A stretch of DNA of 19,061 nt from Deltaproteobacteria bacterium (GTDB lineage Bacteria; Desulfobacterota; Desulfobaccia; Desulfobaccales; 0-14-0-80-60-11), in assembly GCA_021817645.1 (NCBI GenBank), contig JAKAGH010000015.1, forward strand, positions 1-19,061, written 5' to 3'. Within the stretch, counting starts at the first letter, position 1, and each line of letters opens with the position of its first letter. Shown here in pieces: positions 1 through 5,653 of the stretch. Made by a program: the position numbers and the translations under genes. The notes below the pieces were generated by a model. It was not told the DNA's origin. It did not search any database and saw only the letters and a program-made list of their open reading frames with translations.

Positions 1-163
1 GGACCTCGGACAGCACGAAATCCAGGTATTCCATGCCCTTGAGGCGGCCGTTTTGGGTGAGGTAGATGTCACCGTAAAACTTGCCCAGGACTTGCAACAG
101 CCCCTCATGGGCCGGCAGGTCCAGGTTCAACTTCTCCCACATCTCGTCGTAGGGGGTGGGCAT
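1..163 (-). CDS. Probable 2-hydroxyacyl-CoA dehydratase family subunit (N-terminus only, runs off left edge)
   Basis: Only the first 54 codons are visible. The peptide starts MPTPYDEMWEKLNLDLPAH and continues through GDIYLTQNGRLKGMEYLDFVLSEV. This resembles the N-terminus of HgdB/BcrC-type 2-hydroxyacyl-CoA dehydratase subunits of anaerobes, which carry an iron-sulfur cluster and catalyse radical dehydration or reduction of acyl-CoA thioesters. The start is well supported: ATG at 161-163 on the minus strand is preceded by AGGAGA about 7 bases upstream. The catalytic region and cysteine ligands lie outside the window, so the assignment rests on recalled N-terminal family resemblance only. It is separated by about 540 bases of repeats from the next minus-strand gene and is probably its own transcription unit. 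Confidence 0.5.
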   Translation of the reverse strand, partial: MPTPYDEMWEKLNLDLPAHEGLLQVLGKFYGDIYLTQNGRLKGMEYLDFVLSEV

Positions 164-244
164 GAATCTGTTCTCCTTTGATGTCTGGTAGGGAGTTGGC
201 CATCCCAACCCCATCTATGAGACTCTGCGAAAGTCCCCCAACTT

Positions 245-334
245 GTCATTCTGAGGGAGCGTAGCGACCGAAGAATCTCAAGTATACCAACATAATACGA
301 GATTCTTCACTCGCTGCGCTCCGTTCAGAATGGC
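245..334. repeat. Dispersed palindromic repeat, HSERSEES type, copy 1
   Basis: The left arm starts GTCATTCTGAGGGAGCG and runs to AAGAATCTC. The right arm is its near reverse complement, GAGATTCTTC to TTCAGAATGGC, around a roughly 20-base AT-rich loop. This is the widespread intergenic element that yields the spurious peptide HSERSEES. A second copy lies at 595-664. Confidence 0.75.
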
Positions 335-402
335 AGAAAAAAGACTTTCGCATAGCTTGCCGTGTACCGGAGATAGCTTCCATAAGATCAGGGTCTTTTC
401 TG

Positions 403-515
403 CCTCCCCCTTTGAGGGGGGAGGGTCGGGGTGGGGGTGGCGTATTTGGGGCTGGCTGCATCTGCTTGCCCCAGTCCCCCCTCTCCCAACCCCCTCTCAC
501 TGTGGGGAGGGGGAG
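403..515. repeat. G-tract/C-tract inverted repeat of the CTCCCCCTTTGAGGGGG type
   Basis: Purine-rich and pyrimidine-rich tracts alternate: CCTCCCCCTTTGAGGGGG then GGGTCGGGGTGGGGGTGG, answered by CCAGTCCCCCCTCTCCCAAC and a further GGGGAGGGGG. The tracts can pair into a long imperfect hairpin and also contain several G-runs. Such tracts are dispersed intergenic repeats in many environmental bacteria. No coding role is supported. Confidence 0.6.
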
Positions 516-594
516 ATCCCACCTGATTTCATTCTGGGTTATGTCCGGGACCCAACCCTAGAAGCCATTTCCAAAGCCTCAACGTGCTTAAACG

Positions 595-664
595 GTCATT
601 CTGAGCGGAGCGAAGAATCTAGTACTTTCGAAGCGTTGAGATTCTTCGCTGCGTTCAGGATGAC
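595..664. repeat. Dispersed palindromic repeat, HSERSEES type, copy 2
   Basis: The left arm GTCATTCTGAGCGGAGCGAA to GAATCT is answered by AGATTCTTCGCTGCGTTCAG to GATGAC, around a short AT-containing loop. It is the same family as 245-334 with a shorter spacer. It ends about 37 bases from the stop codon of the HdrD-like gene and could end or stabilise that transcript. Confidence 0.75.
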
Positions 665-700
665 AGAAAAGGAAGGTTGAAATGGCTGATAGGGTCAGGG

Positions 701-1969
701 TTAATCCTCCAAAATCAGGGCGTCGGCCACCATCTCCCAGATGTACTTCACTTCGATGTCCAGGTGGAACTTGGGCTTCAGGTTCTTCATGATCTGGTCC
801 CGGCAGTTGGAGCAGCCGGCGATGACCAGGTCCGCACCCGTGGCCCGGATGTCATCGGCCTTAAATTTGCCGTGTTCGGTCTTTTCTTTCTCGAAAGGCC
901 CCGGCCAGTTGCCTGCGCCCGCGCCGCAGCAGTAAGCGTCCAGGCGGTTGTGAGGCATCTCCCGGAAATTGTCCATGTCGATGCAGTAAGAGATAATCTT
1001 TCGGGCCTTCTCGAAGTTGGAGCCGTCGCCGAAGGTCATATAGGCCGAACGGCCGTGTTTACAGGAGTCGTGCCAGGTGACGATACGGCCGGCATGCACG
1101 CTCTTGTCTACTTTTATTCGCCCTTCTTCCAGCCACTTAAGCAGTACGTCAAAAAAATAGACGTAATCGTGGCCTGTGCCCGGCCCGAACTCATGTTTGA
1201 AATGGGTCTCGATATTGAGCCGGGTGCCGTAGGAGGCCCCCCCGCAATCGGGGAGAATCAGGGTCCGGGCCTGGAGGCGTTTCATATTCTCCACCTTGCG
1301 CCGGGCGATTTCCTTGGAGGCCGCGCCATTGGCGGTGAAGATGCCCCAATCCACCGATTCCCAATTCTTGGCCGAGGTGGTCCAGTCGGCCTTGGCGGCA
1401 TGGTAGATCTTCCACCACCATTTCATGTCGTCGGGTTCGGCGTAGGCCTCCTTGGAGTTCTGGAAGTGGAGGTAATCCACTCCCACTTTTTCCACCGGGG
1501 TGACGAAGCCGGGGCAGCACTCCTCCGCCAGTTCCTCCCCCAACTCCTCCAGCAGGGTCACATAATCGTCCTCCGGGATGCCCATGTTGTTGCCGGTCTT
1601 CAGGCACATGTCCACGCCCTTATGAAGGACCCCCGGCACCTTCTCCCGGGGCCGGGCCGCCTTGGCTGCGCCCCAGACCTTCACCAGTTTGACGCCCATG
1701 GGACAGCCGTATTCGCAGCGCTGGCAGCCGGTGCAGATCCAGACAAACCGGGAGTCGACCACCTCCTGGTCCAGCCCCAGAAGCGCCATGCGGATGGCTT
1801 TGCGGGCATCCAGGCCTTCGTCCTGGGTGCTTTCCATGCCGGTCAGGGGACAGCCCCCGGAGCAGGTGCCGCAGGTAAAGCAAGCGAGGGCATGGGAGTC
1901 AGTCAGTAAGTCCTTGAAGAGGCTATTTTGCCGGCGTTCCGCCAGATTGCTAAGATTAAGAGGTTCCAT
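701..1969 (-). CDS. HdrD/DsrK-like heterodisulfide-reductase-type iron-sulfur protein
   Basis: The 422-residue protein fuses an HdrC-like and an HdrB-like part. The N-terminal half binds two [4Fe-4S] clusters: C30-x2-C33-x2-C36-x3-C40P and C79-x2-C82-x2-C85-x3-C89P. The C-terminal half has a PDCGGASYGT motif, a degenerate first CCG domain like that of DsrK-type proteins. A full CCG motif follows (C303, C347-C348, C386-x2-C389), the ligand set of the non-cubane cluster in HdrB. Such cytoplasmic proteins pass electrons between disulfide or thiol partners and other redox modules. The ATG at 1967-1969 is chosen because GAGGAG lies 5 bases upstream; a TTG at 1984 is less likely. The MvhD-like gene lies 35 bases upstream, so the two are cotranscribed. 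No HdrA is visible in the window, so the physiological partner is unknown. Confidence 0.88.
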   Translation of the reverse strand: MEPLNLSNLAERRQNSLFKDLLTDSHALACFTCGTCSGGCPLTGMESTQDEGLDARKAIRMALLGLDQEVVDSRFVWICTGCQRCEYGCPMGVKLVKVWGAAKAARPREKVPGVLHKGVDMCLKTGNNMGIPEDDYVTLLEELGEELAEECCPGFVTPVEKVGVDYLHFQNSKEAYAEPDDMKWWWKIYHAAKADWTTSAKNWESVDWGIFTANGAASKEIARRKVENMKRLQARTLILPDCGGASYGTRLNIETHFKHEFGPGTGHDYVYFFDVLLKWLEEGRIKVDKSVHAGRIVTWHDSCKHGRSAYMTFGDGSNFEKARKIISYCIDMDNFREMPHNRLDAYCCGAGAGNWPGPFEKEKTEHGKFKADDIRATGADLVIAGCSNCRDQIMKNLKPKFHLDIEVKYIWEMVADALILED

Positions 1970-2004
1970 CTTGTCTCCTCGCAATAATCGGTTGAAGTTA
2001 AGGC

Positions 2005-2433
2005 TCAGGCGGCCTGGGGCTGGCGCTTCACCGGATTGGGACCAAGTTTCAAGGCCCTTTGGTGCATTTCCCGGCAGACCTCGGCAAACTTGGGGCCTTC
2101 CCCGGAACTGACGTGGAACATCTCCAGGCGTTCGGGCTCGAGGCCCATGGCCTCCAGATCTTTTTTCAGCTTATTGACCCTCTTCTTGGCCTTGATATTG
2201 CCGGCCAGATAGTGGCAGTCTCCTTCGTGGCAGCCGGAGAGGAATACCGTATCGAACCCCAACTCAAAAGCTTTGAGGATATGGAGAATATCCACCCGGC
2301 CGGTGCAAGGCACCATCATGATCCTGATTTCCGGGGGATATTGCAGCCGCATGGCCCCGGCCAGGTCGGCCCCGGCATAGGAGCACCAGCGGCAACAGAA
2401 ACCGATAATCTTGGGGGTATACTCCGCAGTCAT
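2005..2433 (-). CDS. MvhD/FlpD-family iron-sulfur electron-transfer subunit
   Basis: This 142-residue protein belongs to the MvhD (delta subunit of F420-non-reducing hydrogenase) / FlpD family. It has the family's cysteines: FCCRWCSY (C13, C14, C17), VPCTGRVD (C43) and SGCHEGDCHY (C68, C73), ligands of an iron-sulfur cluster that links a hydrogenase or dehydrogenase to heterodisulfide-reductase modules. The ATG at 2431-2433 follows AAGGAG by 7 bases; an upstream start at 2448 has no such site. It is the first gene of an operon with the HdrD-like gene. In related anaerobes such pairs normally work with an HdrA flavoprotein, which is not encoded nearby. Confidence 0.88.
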   Translation of the reverse strand: MTAEYTPKIIGFCCRWCSYAGADLAGAMRLQYPPEIRIMMVPCTGRVDILHILKAFELGFDTVFLSGCHEGDCHYLAGNIKAKKRVNKLKKDLEAMGLEPERLEMFHVSSGEGPKFAEVCREMHQRALKLGPNPVKRQPQAA

Positions 2434-2474
2434 TCGTGACTCCTTCATTCCCGATCATGGGGAAAGCACCCAAA

Positions 2475-2572
2475 GTGGTTAGGCGCGCAGGTGATTGCGT
2501 CTAGCCACGGTGCGGTCCCGCAGCACACCTAACCCCGGCTGGCGAGGTGCGTCCGCCTTACCAGGCGCGGAC
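2475..2572 (-). promoter_or_regulatory. Candidate structured 5' leader of the mvhD/hdrD-like operon
   Basis: Two nested structures are visible. GGTTAGG at 2477-2483 pairs with CCTAACC at 2528-2534, enclosing an inner GTGC/GCAC stem. GTCCGCCT at 2551-2558 pairs with AGGCG(CG)GAC at 2563-2572, closing a TACC loop. They lie 42 to 140 bases upstream of the mvhD-like start codon, inside the transcript predicted from the promoter at 2851-2879. I could not match it to a known riboswitch class. It may be a regulatory leader or simply GC-rich self-complementarity. Confidence 0.3.
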
Positions 2573-2850
2573 AGACTACCGCCGTCACGGGTCCCAGATG
2601 TGCGGGTTGGAAAAACTAAGCTGGAATGAAGGCAGATTTGCGGAGATTACCTGAGGAAGGAAGGATGGAGGTGTTAACAGGAATTACTAGCTGCAGTCCC
2701 AATCCCAGGCGATTCTCCCCGGCCTCATCCAGCGCCTTAGGGATGCGGGCCTTACCAAGGCCCCCCGAACACCTGGGCTTCAGGACTTCCTGCGAACTAT
2801 CAGCACGGGCCGATGCACCTGGGATTACCTCCTTTGCGAAAATTTGCTCA

Positions 2851-2879
2851 ATTCTAAACCATGCCCCCACGAGAATCAA
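2851..2879 (-). promoter_or_regulatory. Candidate sigma70 promoter for the mvhD/hdrD-like operon
   Basis: Read on the minus strand: -35 TTGATT (2874-2879), 17-base spacer, -10 TAGAAT (2851-2856). Spacing is optimal and the -10 matches 5 of 6 consensus bases. Transcription from it would give a leader of about 410 bases before the mvhD-like gene. Confidence 0.45.
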
Positions 2880-2942
2880 ATTATTTCTCGGCTGCCCCGG
2901 CTGGGCCCTGATATTTGCCCTAGATACGCCTGTCCCAGAGCT

Positions 2943-2970
2943 TTGAAAGATTTTTTGGATATGTTAAAAT
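2943..2970 (+). promoter_or_regulatory. Candidate sigma70 promoter for hflX
   Basis: -35 TTGAAA (2943-2948), 16-base spacer, -10 TAAAAT (2965-2970); each box matches 5 of 6 consensus bases. It gives a leader of about 40 bases before the proposed hflX start at 3018. Confidence 0.5.
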
Positions 2971-3017
2971 AACTTAAACTACTCGTATAACCGAAGATCA
3001 AATAAGAGGTAATTAAG

Positions 3018-4700
3018 ATCCACCGCCCCCTGGGTAATCTCACCGGTCTCAAGCCCCAGCAATACCGCCAGTTGGAGCGGCTTTACCGCCGCAAAACGCC
3101 CCCCCAGGATTTGCTCTCTCCGGAGCTGGCCCGGCAGTTGGCCCTGATTTCCTTTGATTTGCACCGGCAGGTAGGGGTGCTGCTGGACCGCGCCGGCGCG
3201 GTGGTCCAGGTCATTGTCGGCGACGCCAAGGGCCTGATGCTGCCGCCCCTGAAGCGGGAGCGGGGCGTCCGGGGCCGACTCAAGGGCCTGCGCCTCATCC
3301 ACACCCACCTGGACACCCCAAACTTGAGCCAGGATGACCTGATGGACCTGGCCTTGCTGAGGCTGGACGCGGTGGCCGCCTTGCTGGTGACCACAAACGG
3401 CATGCCGGGCTCCATCCAGGCCGCGCATCTGCTGCCCCAGACCGAAAACGGCCGCAACTGGGCCATTCTCGAGGCGGACCAGGTGGGCCGGCTGCGGCTG
3501 GATTTCGCCGGACAGGTGGCCTCCCTGGAGGAGGAATTGGCCCGGGTGGGCCGGGGTGGGGACGGCAAGGGCCAGGAAAGGGCCATTCTCTTCGGTGTCA
3601 GCGGCAGGAACCGGGCCCTGGCCGAGGACTCCATGGCGGAGCTGGCGGAACTGGCCCGGGCTGCGGGCCTGGAAGTGGCGGCCAGCATCATCCAGCACCG
3701 GCCCCGCCTGGACCCCCGCTTTCTCATGGGCAAAGGTAAGCTCTCGGACCTGGTCATCCAGTCCCTGCAACTGGCAGCGGACCTCTTGATCTTCGACGCG
3801 GAGTTGAGCCCCTCCCAGGTGCGCTCCATCACCGACTTCACCGAACTCAAGGTCCTGGACCGCACCCAGTTGATCCTGGACATCTTTGCCCAGCGGGCCC
3901 GGAGCCGGGAGGGCAAGCTGCAGGTGGAGATGGCGCAGGTGAAGTATCTGCTGCCCCGGCTCGTGGGCAAGGGCGACGCCCTGTCCCGCCTCATGGGCGG
4001 CATCGGCGGCCGGGGGCCCGGCGAATCCAAGCTGGAGATCGACCGGCGGCGCCTGCGGGAACGCCTGCACCGGCTTAACCAGGAACTGGCCCAAGTGCGC
4101 AGCGAAAGACGGGAGCGGCGCCAGCCCCGGCGGCGCCAGCGCCTGCCGATCCTGTCCATCATCGGCTATACCAATGCCGGCAAATCCACCCTGTTCAACG
4201 CCTTGACCCACGCCGCGGTGCTGGCCGAAGACAAGCTCTTCGCCACCCTGGACCCCACCAGCCGCCGCCTGCGCTTCCCCCGGGAGAGGGAGGTGATCGT
4301 CACCGACACCGTGGGTTTTATCCGGGACCTGCCCAAAAACCTGGTGGAGGCCTTCAAGGCCACCCTGGAGGAACTGGAGGACGCGGACCTCCTGATCCAC
4401 GTCATTGACCTGAGCAATCCCCGGTTCGCGGAACAGATGGCCGCGGTGGAGGACATCCTGGCCTCCTTGGACCTCCAGGACAAGCCGGTCCTCAAGGTCT
4501 TCAACAAAAAGGACCTGGTGAGCCCCCAGCTCGCCCGGCTGCAGTGCCGGATCCACCAAGGCGTGGCGGTGGCCGCAGTGGACGAAAAGACCCTGCCCCC
4601 GCTCATCGCCCGGCTGGAAGAGAAAGTGGAGGAAGTCTCGGCCCGGCAGGAGGAGGGAGCTGTCAGCTATCAGCTGACAGCTTTCAGCCAAGAAAAGTAG
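3018..4700 (+). CDS. hflX: GTPase HflX, ribosome-associated
   Basis: HflX is a GTPase that binds the 50S subunit and splits stalled ribosomes under stress. The protein of about 560 residues has the N-terminal HflX domain, the glycine-rich signature GGIGGRGPGESKLEIDRRR, then a G domain. The G domain has G1 GYTNAGKST (about 383-391), a G2 region FATLDPTSRRL, G3 DTVGF (from D430) and G4 NKKD (496-499). The usual SA of G5 is not evident (VAVAAVDEKT). The start is unclear. Family-like sequence GNLTGLKPQQYRQLERLYRR extends upstream of the first TTG (3072) to a stop at 3003-3005, with no ATG or GTG and no TTG before 3072. An AGAGG site at 3005-3009 points to ATC at 3018 (or ATT at 3012) as a rare start. 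The last residues (SYQLTAFSQEK) are encoded partly by a dispersed palindrome. Confidence 0.93.
   Translation: MHRPLGNLTGLKPQQYRQLERLYRRKTPPQDLLSPELARQLALISFDLHRQVGVLLDRAGAVVQVIVGDAKGLMLPPLKRERGVRGRLKGLRLIHTHLDTPNLSQDDLMDLALLRLDAVAALLVTTNGMPGSIQAAHLLPQTENGRNWAILEADQVGRLRLDFAGQVASLEEELARVGRGGDGKGQERAILFGVSGRNRALAEDSMAELAELARAAGLEVAASIIQHRPRLDPRFLMGKGKLSDLVIQSLQLAADLLIFDAELSPSQVRSITDFTELKVLDRTQLILDIFAQRARSREGKLQVEMAQVKYLLPRLVGKGDALSRLMGGIGGRGPGESKLEIDRRRLRERLHRLNQELAQVRSERRERRQPRRRQRLPILSIIGYTNAGKSTLFNALTHAAVLAEDKLFATLDPTSRRLRFPREREVIVTDTVGFIRDLPKNLVEAFKATLEELEDADLLIHVIDLSNPRFAEQMAAVEDILASLDLQDKPVLKVFNKKDLVSPQLARLQCRIHQGVAVAAVDEKTLPPLIARLEEKVEEVSARQEEGAVSYQLTAFSQEK
4658..4682. repeat. Perfect palindrome inside the 3' end of hflX
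   Basis: An 11-base arm AGCTGTCAGCT (4658-4668), a 3-base loop ATC, and the exact complement AGCTGACAGCT (4672-4682). This is the recurrent AGCTGTCAGC/AGCTGATAGC type of dispersed repeat. It lies inside the open frame and encodes part of the final AVSYQLTAFS residues of HflX. Confidence 0.8.
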
Positions 4701-4717
4701 GGTGCGCCCTGCGCACC
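4701..4717. repeat. GGTGCGC palindrome directly at the hflX stop codon
   Basis: GGTGCGC, loop CCT, GCGCACC forms a perfect 7-bp stem whose first base follows the TAG stop. With its GTAG prefix it resembles the widely dispersed GTAGGGTGCGC...GCGCACC element. It has no T-tract, so a terminator role is only possible. Confidence 0.6.
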
Positions 4718-5066
4718 ATTAATACCAAGTTCGCTTCTTTGAACAACATATGAACAGAATCTTTAAGGCTTTGAGGTATGCGAATATATAGCAGTGAGCG
4801 ACACCTTCGATTCAAGCTGGCTGACCAATCATTTGATCTAAGAAGATGTCAGGGCTTCTTGCCAGTCCAGGAGGCAAAATGCCCGAGCAACGAGGTGTCC
4901 CGGTGTTTGGTTGTTGCTGATAGGGTGCTTTATCCGTTGGCGGAGCTTTTTTGTCATGGCTCCCACCGGACTATATGCCGTCAATTAACGGGCTGACTTG
5001 GCTCCAGCTTTATCTAAATTCTGCTATAATCTGTGAAGGGCAGGTCAGCCTTTTTAGCATAAGTGC
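4718..5066. other. Convergent intergenic region between hflX and the skp-like gene
   Basis: This is an AT-richer stretch of about 350 bases between converging genes. It holds a long inverted repeat (4991-5050). A 39-codon open frame starting MTKKLRQRIKHPISNN lies on the minus strand at 4838-4957, with only a weak GGGAG start signal. A 72-codon plus-strand frame (4778-4996) overlaps it. Neither shows a recognisable domain. The composition differs from the flanking genes and may mark a decayed insertion, but nothing identifiable remains. Confidence 0.45.
4991..5055 (+). terminator. Inverted repeat with T-tract, possible hflX-side terminator
   Basis: GGCTGACTTG (4991-5000) pairs over 10 positions (one G-U) with CAGGTCAGCC (5041-5050), and TTTTT follows at 5051-5055. 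The 40-base loop is unusually long for an intrinsic terminator and contains a perfect extended -10 box, TGCTATAAT (5022-5030). It could instead be the end of a small mobile element. It lies just beyond the stop codon of the convergent skp-like gene. Confidence 0.3.
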
Positions 5067-5561
5067 TTACTTGGATTCTTGCAGTGCGTTATATTTTTTG
5101 ATGACTTTGTCGGTAATATCGATGGACTTTTGGAAATAGCCAACATTTTCGTTGGTGACGATCAACAAGAATTTCTCTTCCTGGCCGACGGCCTCGAGGG
5201 CTTTTCTTATATGTTCTAACACTACCTTCCTCAGTTCGTCAGCCTTCTGCTTGACCTCCCCATCCGCGGCGGCCGCCAGTTTCTGGTACTGAACCGTAGC
5301 CTTATTCAATTCGTCCTTTTTCGCCATAGAGGCTTGGCGCTCGAGGCTCTTTTTCAGGGTTTCGACAGCCTCAGCCTGCTTTTTTATCAAGGCTTGTTTG
5401 GCTTTTATTAGATCGTTGACTTCGGCATTGGCCTTTTTGCCTTCATTGGATTCATTGACCACCCTGATAACATCCACTACCCCGATCTTTGGCGGCTCGC
5501 CGGTGCAAGCGACGATGGTAAACAGAAAGAATCCCACCAGAACAGAACCAAGTTTTTTCAA
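5067..5561 (-). CDS. OmpH/Skp-family periplasmic chaperone, predicted lipoprotein
   Basis: This 164-residue protein starts MKKLGSVLVGFFLFTIVACTG, a lipoprotein signal peptide with lipobox I-V-A-C (C19). It continues with KIGVVDVIRVVNESNEGKK, the typical N-terminal strand of OmpH/Skp proteins. A long lysine- and alanine-rich coiled-coil segment (about 50-125) and a short C-terminal strand-helix follow. Skp binds unfolded outer-membrane beta-barrels in the periplasm; classic Skp is soluble, so the lipid anchor is a variation. The start ATG at 5559-5561 follows GAGGGAGAAGAG. The gene lies 92 bases downstream of the giant autotransporter on the same strand and is probably cotranscribed, fitting a dedicated escort for its barrel or passenger. 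Confidence 0.82.
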   Translation of the reverse strand: MKKLGSVLVGFFLFTIVACTGEPPKIGVVDVIRVVNESNEGKKANAEVNDLIKAKQALIKKQAEAVETLKKSLERQASMAKKDELNKATVQYQKLAAAADGEVKQKADELRKVVLEHIRKALEAVGQEEKFLLIVTNENVGYFQKSIDITDKVIKKYNALQESK

Positions 5562-5653
5562 TCTCTTCTCCCTCTTAAGGCCATGTTGAAAACTGTTTTA
5601 AGGCATCCGCTATAGGCTTGCATCCATTCCAGATTGGGGTTTGCCCGTCCTGT

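Larger units (their letters stand above)
164..700. other. Intergenic region filled with palindromic repeats
   Basis: This 537-base gap has no convincing gene. Short open frames here translate into strings such as HSERSEES, the typical artefact of a dispersed intergenic repeat. The gap holds three palindromic elements (245-334, 403-515, 595-664), two of which belong to the same family. It separates the electron-transfer operon from the dehydratase-like gene; the hairpins may act as transcription attenuators, but no T-tract terminator is seen. Confidence 0.7.
2434..3017. other. Divergent intergenic region between the mvhD-like operon and hflX
   Basis: This 584-base gap carries promoters for both flanking units (2851-2879 minus, 2943-2970 plus) and a GC-rich stretch with several inverted repeats (2475-2572). 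A perfect 7-bp hairpin (GGGCCTT, loop ACC, AAGGCCC) lies at 2747-2763. On the minus strand a perfect Shine-Dalgarno sequence, AAAGGAGGT, stands before a GTG at 2818 that opens only a 12-codon frame (2780-2818), so at most a leader peptide. Open frames of 87 and 106 codons overlap here on opposite strands; neither has recognisable motifs or a good start signal. Confidence 0.55.

Noticed and set aside
245..664. A CRISPR array, because of repeated elements
   Set aside because: The two related copies are long palindromes 260 bases apart without regular spacers.
677..1909. Plus-strand open frame of 410 codons opposite the HdrD-like gene
   Set aside because: Shadow frame without motifs; the minus-strand frame has the complete cysteine ligand sets.
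2475..2572. A T-box or known riboswitch, prompted by a GGGACCGCACC segment
   Set aside because: The specifier loop, conserved T-box core and other class-defining elements are not recognisable.
2811..2835. A 16S rRNA 3' end fragment (GGGATTACCTCCTTT)
   Set aside because: Only the anti-Shine-Dalgarno-like bases match; the preceding sequence does not. It reads better as a Shine-Dalgarno site on the minus strand.
2616..2946. Overlapping 87- and 106-codon frames on opposite strands upstream of hflX
   Set aside because: Neither has a supported start or recognisable sequence, and both run through the predicted promoters.
2979..4691. Minus-strand open frame of 570 codons opposite hflX
   Set aside because: GC-rich third positions of hflX keep the opposite strand open; HflX motifs are unambiguous on the plus strand.
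4838..4957. 39-codon minus-strand frame (MTKKLRQRIKHPISNN...)
   Set aside because: Weak start signal, no family recognised and an overlapping plus-strand frame; not enough to call a gene.
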